From the NCBI RefSeq assembly GCF_946480185.1, contig NZ_CAMLIG010000025.1, positions 1-58,681 on the forward strand: a DNA stretch of 58,681 nt. Direction: 5' to 3'. The notes below the pieces were generated by a model. That model was given only the letters and a program-made list of their open reading frames with translations. It did no database searches and was not told where the DNA came from. This stretch comes from an uncultured Pedobacter sp. (lineage in GTDB: Bacteria; Bacteroidota; Bacteroidia; Sphingobacteriales; Sphingobacteriaceae). Made by a program: the position numbers and the translations under genes. Of this stretch, positions 9,935 through 18,316 are shown one piece after another; the first letter of the stretch is position 1, and every line of letters begins with the position of its first letter.

Positions 9935-11191
9935 CTAAAGTGTGGATAATACCTCGATTGCCTTAGTTCTAAACTGTTCTGAAGTTGGATAAGCATTATT
10001 CTTTAGTTTTTCTTGCTTGAGATAATCATTCATTTTTTCATAAAAACTCTGATGCAAATAGTACAACTTTGTTTTCACTCCTTGTTCATTGATCAACGAC
10101 ATCTGTTTGGAGGCTTTGGTAACATCATCATATTCATTATTATACATTTGCCAGTGTAATGCAAATGGTATATTTAGCTCAAGTGCTATTTTCATTATTT
10201 CTTTGCTTTTATCGAATTGTTGTTGTAAAGTCGCAGGTTGTGAGGCGTCTGCTTGATAACCGTATTCTCCTATAAAAACTCTTCTAGAAAATGGAAGTGA
10301 AGGCTTAGGCTTGAGCTTTGATTCCAAATAATTAAAAGCTGCTGTTAAGTCGCTCTTTTTAATATTATAGGTGTTACCCTGTAGAGATTCATAACTAGAA
10401 TATGAAATTAAATCTACATTTACATTAGGTATTACAGATTGTGCAACACAGGGTTGGCCATTCATACCTTTCTTGACTAGATTAGCCTCTATATAATGAT
10501 ACATGTAAACATTTTTAGATGTAGATGCCGCCTTAGCATCATCAATGGCTTTTTGTCTTATTTGAAACCACTTGGTCATATTATTCAAAATAGTTGCAGA
10601 TGGCGTTGCAGTAGCATCATAATTAGCGTTCAATAACCAATCTCCCTCCCAATTGCCTATTAGAAATGTTTTTCCTGAATTGTTATATCTATTGAGAAGA
10701 TAGGTGGCAAAATTGTACATCTCATCATATAAAACTTTCTCATCTGTTGCGCTAATATTGCTCTTCCAGTCAACATTTGTTAAAGTATGAACCCAAAGGA
10801 AGATATATTTGAAATCCAGGTCACATGCTATTTTGTAGGGTGCATTATTTGAAAAAAGATCCAATGTAGTTTTACTGGGAATTGCCTCATTAATTCCATA
10901 AATTTTTGTAGAGTTTTTAGCCAGAGAAATTTTAAGAATGTTGGATCCCATTTCTCTCACTTTTTGTGCTTGTTCAATTAGACTATTACTATTTGTAAAT
11001 TGGTAGCTACCCGATATAGCATGTGTACCTAGAACAAAATTATAAGGCTCACGTTCAACGAATAAGTCCTTAAGAACTAATGGTTTTTTTTCCTCAGTAG
11101 CTATCTTCTTACATGAAAATAATACCGTTGTTAAGAATAACAGGAGTATTACAAATTTTAAAAGCTTATTAAAATGACTTGTTCGTTTCAT
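9935..11191 (-). CDS. GH-A-like putative glycosidase lipoprotein, paralogue of 3608-4834
   Basis: 418 residues. The N-terminus has a lipoprotein signal (TTVLFSCKK, lipidated C27). It shares the block order of the 3608-4834 product: IGNWEGDW (E182, predicted acid/base), YHYIEANLV, FIGEYG (E309, predicted nucleophile) and a HWQMYNNE strand. The spacing between the two Glu (127) matches its paralogue (131). Overall identity is modest, so the two probably differ in specificity or location, this one being anchored to a membrane and the other soluble. It lies 50 bp after the T9SS-exported protein gene and probably shares its promoter. The family is not recognised; function is inferred only from the TIM-barrel-like motif pattern. 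Confidence 0.6.
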   Translation of the reverse strand: MKRTSHFNKLLKFVILLLFLTTVLFSCKKIATEEKKPLVLKDLFVEREPYNFVLGTHAISGSYQFTNSNSLIEQAQKVREMGSNILKISLAKNSTKIYGINEAIPSKTTLDLFSNNAPYKIACDLDFKYIFLWVHTLTNVDWKSNISATDEKVLYDEMYNFATYLLNRYNNSGKTFLIGNWEGDWLLNANYDATATPSATILNNMTKWFQIRQKAIDDAKAASTSKNVYMYHYIEANLVKKGMNGQPCVAQSVIPNVNVDLISYSSYESLQGNTYNIKKSDLTAAFNYLESKLKPKPSLPFSRRVFIGEYGYQADASQPATLQQQFDKSKEIMKIALELNIPFALHWQMYNNEYDDVTKASKQMSLINEQGVKTKLYYLHQSFYEKMNDYLKQEKLKNNAYPTSEQFRTKAIEVLSTL

Positions 11192-11241
11192 TAAGTTTAA
11201 TTTAGGTTAATAATCAGGCTTTTTTGAAAGTTACATAATAG

Positions 11242-12522
11242 TTATCTCAAGAACTTTTGATTAATGATTTCACTTTCTGTAGTATATCTTAAAAAATGTA
11301 TCCCGTTTTGAAGTGTTAGTGATAAGGAAAAAGTATTGTAGCCTTTATTTACGTCAACCGAGGTTTTAGATAATTTTCTTCCTGAAATATCAAAAAGTTG
11401 TAATATGCCTTTTGTTTTATTTGGTGAAGAAAGCGTGATTTTTACCTCTGATGCAGCTGCATAAACAGCTAGTTGCGAAGCTGCAATTTTTGAATCTACT
11501 GAGATCACTTTTGATTCGAATGTTTTACCATCAAAATCATGTTGTACCAATTTGTAATAATTTGTGCCGGCAAATGGGTTTTCATCTGTAAAAGAATAAT
11601 CTTTAGCAACTTTTGAAGTTCCTGCTCCATCAATTTTACCTATTGAAGTAAAAGATTTCCCATCAGCAGAATGCTGAATATCAAAATAATCATTGTTTTC
11701 TTCGGAAGCTGTATTCCAACTTAAGAGTACACTTTTATCAACAGTTTTTCCTGTGAAAGTGGTTAATGTGATAGGTAAAGTAGATGGTAATGATGTTACA
11801 GATATATTATCAGTGTCAAATGTTGCAGCTAATGTATTGGCAGGCAAATCAAATTTGAATTTTGATAAGGTATCTCCAGTATTTAAAGCGTTTAAATCAT
11901 TTGCTTCTAATGTAGTGCCAACCCAAATATCATAAGTGTCATTAGCAACTGTTGCAGTTGAACCGTCAGGTGCAATATAAGATTTTGTGGCTCCAGAATT
12001 GTTTGCAATCAAAGTAATGGTTTGAGTACCACTATAAAGAGTGCCTGATGAGCCAGCAATAAACCAACTACCAACTGTTGTTGAAGAGTGTGTTATAGTT
12101 ACTTTACTGTGATAATTTGCTACAGCAGCATCATTTGTAATTGAACTTCCAACCAAAAAATGAAAGTTAGGTGTTCCACTAGTAGATATAGTTGTAATAT
12201 TTGAAACTGTATAGTCAAATTTATATTGAACTAAATCTAAATTGGAACCACTGCCTATTGCTGTACTACGAATAGCGTAAAAAGTATTTGCACCACCATT
12301 AAAAGCTCCTGTTTTAACCAGTCTCAATGCATTATTGTTTATTGATATAGCTGCATTAGCACTGCCACTAACAATATTATCAAATTGGTTAGTAGTAGGG
12401 GATGATGTATTGTAATAATCAGTTAATACTGCACTACTATTAAAATTTTGACTAAATAATTGTGCATTTGCTTTGATCCCGAATTGGATTAAAAGTGCTG
12501 AAATAAGTAAAATTTTTTTCAT
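11242..12522 (-). CDS. T9SS-exported protein with N-terminal beta-rich domain
   Basis: 426 residues. Order: signal peptide (ending KANAQ); a Ser/Thr/Asn-rich beta domain of about 225 residues; a fibronectin-III-like segment (about 249-345) starting LPITLTTFTG, with SWNTASEENNDYFDIQHS and GTNYYKLVQHDFDG; and a type A T9SS sorting domain (about 350-426) with LFDISGRKL and GIHFLRYT. The tail organisation is the same as in the products of 29718-31208 and 31358-34963, and the YDIWVG strand near residue 205 faintly echoes YQIWIN there. It is probably surface-attached or secreted, with a possible carbohydrate-binding role; no catalytic motif is visible. Confidence 0.72.
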   Translation of the reverse strand: MKKILLISALLIQFGIKANAQLFSQNFNSSAVLTDYYNTSSPTTNQFDNIVSGSANAAISINNNALRLVKTGAFNGGANTFYAIRSTAIGSGSNLDLVQYKFDYTVSNITTISTSGTPNFHFLVGSSITNDAAVANYHSKVTITHSSTTVGSWFIAGSSGTLYSGTQTITLIANNSGATKSYIAPDGSTATVANDTYDIWVGTTLEANDLNALNTGDTLSKFKFDLPANTLAATFDTDNISVTSLPSTLPITLTTFTGKTVDKSVLLSWNTASEENNDYFDIQHSADGKSFTSIGKIDGAGTSKVAKDYSFTDENPFAGTNYYKLVQHDFDGKTFESKVISVDSKIAASQLAVYAAASEVKITLSSPNKTKGILQLFDISGRKLSKTSVDVNKGYNTFSLSLTLQNGIHFLRYTTESEIINQKFLR

Positions 12523-12571
12523 TTTTTTCGGATTAATTGGTTTGGTCTATTAAAAGAAGTGTTTTTAATGA

Positions 12572-12645
12572 CTACAATTTTACGTTTATCCAAAAATGAT
12601 TTTGTGTACTATAGTATCAAAGTATTGTATATCAGTCCTAAACTA
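12572..12645 (-). promoter_or_regulatory. Conserved upstream element, copy 2 (candidate HTCS1 target)
   Basis: About 75 bp matching 9611-9685 with few mismatches and one gap. On the gene strand it has TACTTTG followed by the same TACTATAGTACAC core. It lies 50-125 bp before the start at 12522. The remainder of the 381-bp gap holds nothing recognisable. Confidence 0.55.
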
Positions 12646-12903
12646 TATTTTAAGATTAATTAAGCATTAAATCTCTAAATATTTAGGTTGTCAAATGATA
12701 AGAAACTGTAAGCCTAATTTAATTTCCAGATGAAGAACTAGCTTAGTTTACAAATAATAAAATTGAGATGCTGAAAATGAGCATTTTAATTAAATGGCCT
12801 ATTTATCCTTTTAATTAAGAAACTAGAAAAAATAAAATCAGAATTCGGTTGCTCAGAATAATTTGAACGACAAACTGATTATTTAAAGTGATATTATAAA
12901 CTT

Positions 12904-15900
12904 TTAATCGAGTGGTAACCTATGATTTGATCTGTATTCTGCTGGCGAACAATTGTACTTCTTTTTGAATTCTCTGTAAAAATAAGATTGATTGCTAAAG
13001 CCTGTTTTATAAAATATTTCTGAAACTGTAAGTTCAGAATTTTTTAATAATGAGGTTGCTTGTTGTAAACGAATACTTTTAATTAATTCTCCTGGTGTCA
13101 TGTTAGACAAAGCTTTGAGTTTTCTGTAGAAATTAGCCTTGCTCATCCCTAACTTTTCTTCTAGATAAACAGCATCTAAACTTTCGTCATCCATTTTTTG
13201 CTCTATCAAAGCAATGGTTCGCTCTAAAAATTCTTTATCATTATCTTTCATTCCCACATCAGGAATTTTTATTGGAGATTGATCTTTATTAAATAGATCG
13301 TGTAATCTTTGTTGATATTGCAGCAGTTTTCTAACCCTTAACAATAAATTTTCCGTATGAAATGGTTTCGGGATGTACGCATCAGCGCCAGCTTCATAAC
13401 CTTCATTTTTCTGTTCAATTGTTCCTCTGGCAGATAAAATAATAAAAGGAATATGACAGGTTTCTGGTGTGTTTTTAATGATGTTACAAACCTCCAAACC
13501 GCTCATATCAGGCATCATGATATCACTGATGATTAAATTAGGAATGATTTTCCGTACAATGTCTAATGCTTTTTTACCATTTTCGGCCTCATAAACATTG
13601 TAGGTATCCTTTAAAATATCCTTTAATAAGTACCTAATTGAAGGCTCATCTTCAACAATTAAAATACTTTTCTTCTCTTGATTTTCAACACTAGTTAAAA
13701 CCGCTTGCTTATTGTTTTTTAAGATGGTTTGTTCTTCGGTGCTATCTTGCTCAATAGCCATAGAAGTTAATAAGTATGACGGTTTATCTAATTTATCTAT
13801 ACTGTCTTTTAATTTCTCCTCCTCTGCCGGGATGTAATTAAGCGGTAATTGTACCGTAAAAGAAATCCAGTTATTTTCTGATGAAACAGTAATATTTCCT
13901 TTTAAAAGGTTAACCAATTCTCTGGTAAACGCTAAACCGATGCCTGTGCTTATTTTGCCTTGTTGTGTATCATCTACCACAAAAAACCGATCAAATAAAT
14001 TAGCTAGCTCCTCTTTAGATAAATTGTATCCAGAGTTGGCTACCTTAATTTCTAATTGCTGATTTTCGGCGTTTTTAACTACCGAAAATTGGATAGTATT
14101 ACCAGCATGAGTATGTTTAAATGCATTTGAAAGTAAATTAAAGATGATTTTCTCTAGTTTATCTTTATCTATCCAAATTTCTATATGGGGTTCGATATTA
14201 GCACTATAATTAAACTTACTTTGATCATTCACATGTAAAAAGAGCTCAGAAATATTAGTTAAAAGCTTGCTGATATTCACAAAACTATAATGATTTTTAA
14301 GATGTCCTGTTTCAGCTTTTCTAAACTCTAAAAGCTGATAGACCAAATAATTTAATCGGGAAGCCTGCTGATTAACAATAGAAAGGAAATGGTTATATCC
14401 TTGTTTAGTATCTGTTTTAGATTTTAAGAAATAACGTTCTAAAGAACCTAAAATTAGTGTCAATGGAGTTTGTAATTCGTGAGCAATATTGGTAAAGAAA
14501 TTGAGTTGCTCTTGATGAACTTCTTCATCTTTCTCTCTCATCAAATGCTCCATTGAAAGCTCATATTGCATTTTAACCTTATTTCTTCTGTAGATGTAGA
14601 AAATATAAAGACCAGATGCAAAGATGATGGAGTACCCCAAAAAAGCTATCCAAGTAAGCCAGAAATACTGCTTAATTTGAAGCTTAAAAGCTACAACCTC
14701 ATTTGTCCAAACGCCACTTCCGTTTGACCACTTTACTTTTAAAGTATAATTACCTGGTGTAATATTACTATATGTGATTTTGTTGTTTTCGCTTAAATAA
14801 TGCCATACTTTATCATTTCCTTCTAAAAAATAAGCGTATTGACATTTTTCAGAACTTGCAAAATCTATGGCCTTAATTCTTAGTTCGAAAAAGTTATCTC
14901 CAGGAGCTAAAACATATTCTTTTACTCTAGCATTACTCTTTGCATTTAAAATACTAAACTGTAATTCTTCCTCAGACAATCCTGCCATTTGAATTTCACT
15001 AAGTAGCAAATTAGGTTGATAATTATTGGTTTTTATATTCTTTGGAAGAAAATAATTGAATCCATAAATACCCCCAAAAAACAGGTATCCATCTTTGTTT
15101 TTCCAGACTGCATTATCACTAAATTCATTACTCTGTAAACCGTCCGACTCTTTAAATCTCACAATATTTAAAGACTTAGGATCAATTTTAACTAGGCCTT
15201 TATTAGTACTTGCCCAGATAAAACCTTCATTATCTTGCGTAATGGTATGCACCGTATTATTAGGTAAACCATTTTCATTGGTAATTTTCTTAAATACAGG
15301 GCGTTCGGTATTTAAATCTTTTTCTTCTATGTAATTTAATCCATAGCTGGTTCCAATCCAAAGTTTGTTATTTTTATCCTTGTAGAGCGCTAATACATCA
15401 TTATTTGAAAGGCTATTCTTATAGGAAAAAGCGTTAATGGTTCTAAAAGTTTTTGTTTTCTTATTAAAAATACTCAACCCTCCATATCGGCAACCTACAT
15501 AAAGCTGATCATTATTTCCATTTTCTAAGGTATAAATCACATTATTACCAGGGCCAAATCTATTACCTGTGTAAGGATATTTTCTTAGATATTGAATGTT
15601 GGGTTCTCCTAATTTATTCCTTTCTAATTTTAAGTGAATTAAACCATAAGTTTCTAATCCTAACCAAACAGAAGTATCCCGGTCTATCAGAATACTATGA
15701 ACAGAATTAAAAGGAGCATATTTATGATTCCCTAGTACTTTATCCCAGGTGTACCATTTTTTCTGTTGCAAATCATAAAGCGTAACACCTAAAGCATCCG
15801 ACCCAACGTAAACAAAATCATCTTTGCTTTTTTGGATAGAATAAACGCAATTATCTAATAAATCTGAGACCGAACGAAAAATCTTTATGTTTCCGCTAGA

Positions 15901-17106
15901 AGCATTTGGTTTACCAAGATTACTGATTGTGATGATACCATTCCCTTTGGTTCCAATCCATAATTGATTATCCACTTCATTAAAAGCTCTAATGGGAATA
16001 TTTATTTTCTCACCACCAGGTAGTTGTTTTACTAATCCAAAGTGATTTTGCTTTTCAGCTATTTTTACCACTCCGTTTCCATCAGTACCTATCCAAAGAA
16101 TGTTTTGACTGCCCACTAATAAAGAAGTGACTCTTACGCTTCTAAGTGGTTCTAATTCTTGAGATAAATTATCAACAGGCTTAAAGTCAGCATTGTATTC
16201 GTCCAATCCACTTGAAGACCAGGCTAATATGTAACTGTCTTTAAAAGCAGTGATGGCTTTTATAGGATGTGGCAAAACAGCTACTTGTTTGAAATTTAGC
16301 TGATGATTTATTTTAAAAAGATGTTTATCAGAAGTGGTAAAAAAGATGTTTTGTTTAACGCAGAAAACATCAACTATATTTGTAGGTAGATTTAGATTAT
16401 TGATTTTAGTAAACTTCTCCTTCCGCTTTTGATAAACTTGTAACCCTCCACCTTGAGTAACAATCCATAATCTATTAGCATAATCAACTGTAATTTTAGA
16501 TATTTTACCCTGCTTAAATTCTGGAAGATTACATTTTTTAAAGGTTTGGGTTTGGGCATCAAAATAATTTACAGCTAAATCTGATTTGGCAGTACCATAA
16601 ATTGTTCCGTCTAAATCCTTTGTTAAAAGAAAACCTTTATTTACAACTTTATCATTTACATCTTTACTGTAAAAAAAATTCTTGAAGTGTCCTGTTGATT
16701 TATCGTATCTAGAAATTCCTTCAATTGTAGCAATCCAAATATTCTTATGCTTATCTTCTTTTATTTGATAAATGATATTGCTTCCGATACTTCCTGATGC
16801 GCTACCTTGGCTGTAATTAAAAACATGGACTGAGGATCCATCATACATATTTAAACCGTCCCATGTTCCAAACCACATTAAGTTGTCTGTATCTTGATAG
16901 ATTACATTCAGGCAACTGTTTGACAGACCTGTACTGTTGTCTAACTGCTGACTAAAGTATTTAACCTGAGCAGAAACGTTGGTTTCTATTGATAATAAAA
17001 AAAAAATTAATGCGGTGACAGAAGATACTTTCAGGCCGAAAATATCTTTAAGAAAGGAAACATTTCTTTTTGAAAGTTTAATTAAAAAGCGATTTAAGAA
17101 AAACAA
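12904..17106 (-). CDS. Hybrid two-component sensor/regulator (HTCS1)
   Basis: 1400 residues joining sensor and regulator in one chain. After a signal/anchor, residues about 50-700 form Reg_prop beta-propeller repeats (many W-F/I-G-T and LWIGT units). Then come a Y_Y_Y domain (about 720-800), a transmembrane helix, a HisKA domain with phospho-acceptor H876 (IAHELQTPLT), an HATPase domain (TGIGLAFTREL), a receiver with phospho-acceptor D1195 (ISDIMMPD) and a C-terminal AraC-type DNA-binding domain. HTCS proteins bind oligosaccharides in the periplasm and activate the cognate sus-type operon. Its position beside the ROK-SusC-SusD unit makes that operon the likely target, with the sulfatase and T9SS genes as further candidates through the shared TACTnnnGTACAC sites. 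Confidence 0.95.
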   Translation of the reverse strand: MFFLNRFLIKLSKRNVSFLKDIFGLKVSSVTALIFFLLSIETNVSAQVKYFSQQLDNSTGLSNSCLNVIYQDTDNLMWFGTWDGLNMYDGSSVHVFNYSQGSASGSIGSNIIYQIKEDKHKNIWIATIEGISRYDKSTGHFKNFFYSKDVNDKVVNKGFLLTKDLDGTIYGTAKSDLAVNYFDAQTQTFKKCNLPEFKQGKISKITVDYANRLWIVTQGGGLQVYQKRKEKFTKINNLNLPTNIVDVFCVKQNIFFTTSDKHLFKINHQLNFKQVAVLPHPIKAITAFKDSYILAWSSSGLDEYNADFKPVDNLSQELEPLRSVRVTSLLVGSQNILWIGTDGNGVVKIAEKQNHFGLVKQLPGGEKINIPIRAFNEVDNQLWIGTKGNGIITISNLGKPNASSGNIKIFRSVSDLLDNCVYSIQKSKDDFVYVGSDALGVTLYDLQQKKWYTWDKVLGNHKYAPFNSVHSILIDRDTSVWLGLETYGLIHLKLERNKLGEPNIQYLRKYPYTGNRFGPGNNVIYTLENGNNDQLYVGCRYGGLSIFNKKTKTFRTINAFSYKNSLSNNDVLALYKDKNNKLWIGTSYGLNYIEEKDLNTERPVFKKITNENGLPNNTVHTITQDNEGFIWASTNKGLVKIDPKSLNIVRFKESDGLQSNEFSDNAVWKNKDGYLFFGGIYGFNYFLPKNIKTNNYQPNLLLSEIQMAGLSEEELQFSILNAKSNARVKEYVLAPGDNFFELRIKAIDFASSEKCQYAYFLEGNDKVWHYLSENNKITYSNITPGNYTLKVKWSNGSGVWTNEVVAFKLQIKQYFWLTWIAFLGYSIIFASGLYIFYIYRRNKVKMQYELSMEHLMREKDEEVHQEQLNFFTNIAHELQTPLTLILGSLERYFLKSKTDTKQGYNHFLSIVNQQASRLNYLVYQLLEFRKAETGHLKNHYSFVNISKLLTNISELFLHVNDQSKFNYSANIEPHIEIWIDKDKLEKIIFNLLSNAFKHTHAGNTIQFSVVKNAENQQLEIKVANSGYNLSKEELANLFDRFFVVDDTQQGKISTGIGLAFTRELVNLLKGNITVSSENNWISFTVQLPLNYIPAEEEKLKDSIDKLDKPSYLLTSMAIEQDSTEEQTILKNNKQAVLTSVENQEKKSILIVEDEPSIRYLLKDILKDTYNVYEAENGKKALDIVRKIIPNLIISDIMMPDMSGLEVCNIIKNTPETCHIPFIILSARGTIEQKNEGYEAGADAYIPKPFHTENLLLRVRKLLQYQQRLHDLFNKDQSPIKIPDVGMKDNDKEFLERTIALIEQKMDDESLDAVYLEEKLGMSKANFYRKLKALSNMTPGELIKSIRLQQATSLLKNSELTVSEIFYKTGFSNQSYFYREFKKKYNCSPAEYRSNHRLPLD

Positions 17107-17276
17107 TGATAATATATTCGTTAATATTGGCTTAGACTAAGCTAATAAAAAAAAGATTTAGTTAATAGGATGATTTGTCTTATCTAATTAATTTTTGAGC
17201 TTAGATAAACTACAGTAACCAAAAACAACAACGAAGAGAAGTATGTAATTTAATTTTTTTGATTCATGCCGTAGAT

Positions 17277-18161
17277 TTATTTTTTCTTGATTGGATTTAA
17301 TGCTTTTTCTTTCGCATAAAAATCAATTCTGTCTAACAAAGGTTTTCCCTTTAAATAGCCTAAAGAGGTAAGAAATTCATCAGTCAAAGCTAGCGTTTTA
17401 GAAAAATATTCGGGTTTATTAAAAAAAGCATGTTCTTGGTTATCGAATAACTGCAAATCACACCGGCTACCTACTCTTTCCATCACCGTCTTATAGTATT
17501 CAGCAGTGGCTACAGGAATCAGCTTATCCTTTGTTCCGAGAAAAAAAACCGTTGGTGGAGCACCTTTTTTAATATTGAACAATGGAGAGAAATCTTTGTA
17601 TTGGTCTCTAATTCGATCATAGCCGTATCCTCCTGGTCCGTTATCAATAACGGGGTTGAATAAAACTAAGGCTTGTGGAACACAACTAATCGATAAATCA
17701 TCAGTAGCTTCATTATATCCCTTTATGAAGGCAGTTGCAGCAGCCAAATGTCCGCCTGCTGAACCTCCTGATGCGATGATACTGTCTGGATTAATCCCCA
17801 ATTCATTGGCATGACCTCTTACATATCGCATAGCAGATTTTGCATCTTTTACAGATTCAAAAGGCGTAGTACCGTGGATTTTTTTTATTCGATAATCAAC
17901 CAGAACACTTATTAAACCTCTCTCATCCAAATATTCTGCTTGATATCTAAATGCATCCATATTCCCCTCAACCCATCCGCCACCGAAAAAAAATACGATA
18001 GCAGGTCTTGGTGTTTTTTGCTGAGCATCTTTAGGATAAATCACATCCATGTACAAAGACGTACTATCTACTTTTTTATATAAAATATGCTTTTCATTTT
18101 GTGCAAAACTTACCGATTTTAGAATTATAACAGCGATTAAACTAATGAGTAAACGTTTCAT
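17277..18161 (-). CDS. Alpha/beta-hydrolase, probable carbohydrate esterase
   Basis: 294 residues with a signal peptide ending in SFAQ. It has the hormone-sensitive-lipase-like / acetylxylan-esterase-like fold signature: an oxyanion loop FFFGGGWVEGN, nucleophile S134 in ASGGSAGGHLA, D211 in LGTKDKLIP and H243 in NQEHAFF, forming a complete Ser-Asp-His triad. Such enzymes in polysaccharide-utilization loci remove acetyl or other acyl groups, in the periplasm, before glycosidases act. It lies between HTCS1 and the fasciclin gene, separated from the latter by 155 bp containing a strong hairpin, so its expression may be set apart from the Sus operon. The acyl group is unknown. Confidence 0.8.
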   Translation of the reverse strand: MKRLLISLIAVIILKSVSFAQNEKHILYKKVDSTSLYMDVIYPKDAQQKTPRPAIVFFFGGGWVEGNMDAFRYQAEYLDERGLISVLVDYRIKKIHGTTPFESVKDAKSAMRYVRGHANELGINPDSIIASGGSAGGHLAAATAFIKGYNEATDDLSISCVPQALVLFNPVIDNGPGGYGYDRIRDQYKDFSPLFNIKKGAPPTVFFLGTKDKLIPVATAEYYKTVMERVGSRCDLQLFDNQEHAFFNKPEYFSKTLALTDEFLTSLGYLKGKPLLDRIDFYAKEKALNPIKKK

Positions 18162-18263
18162 GTTTGGAGCTTTCGTTACAATTATGGTTTATTTGCTTGG
18201 TAATTTTAGAATGAAATTGACATGGTAAAGTCCACGGATTTAGTTGGATTTTTTTGAGGATAA

Positions 18264-18301
18264 ATCTTCTCCTGCTATATAAAACTTTGGCAGGAGAAGA
18301 T
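18264..18301 (-). terminator. Perfect 12-bp hairpin at the end of the Sus operon
   Basis: ATCTTCTCCTGC pairs perfectly with GCAGGAGAAGAT across a 14-nt loop, 15 bp after the stop of the fasciclin gene. The T tract on the minus strand is poor (TTTATCC), so this may be a weak terminator, a read-through attenuator or an RNA-stabilising 3' hairpin. Confidence 0.6.
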
Positions 18302-18316
18302 ATCATCAAATTACTA

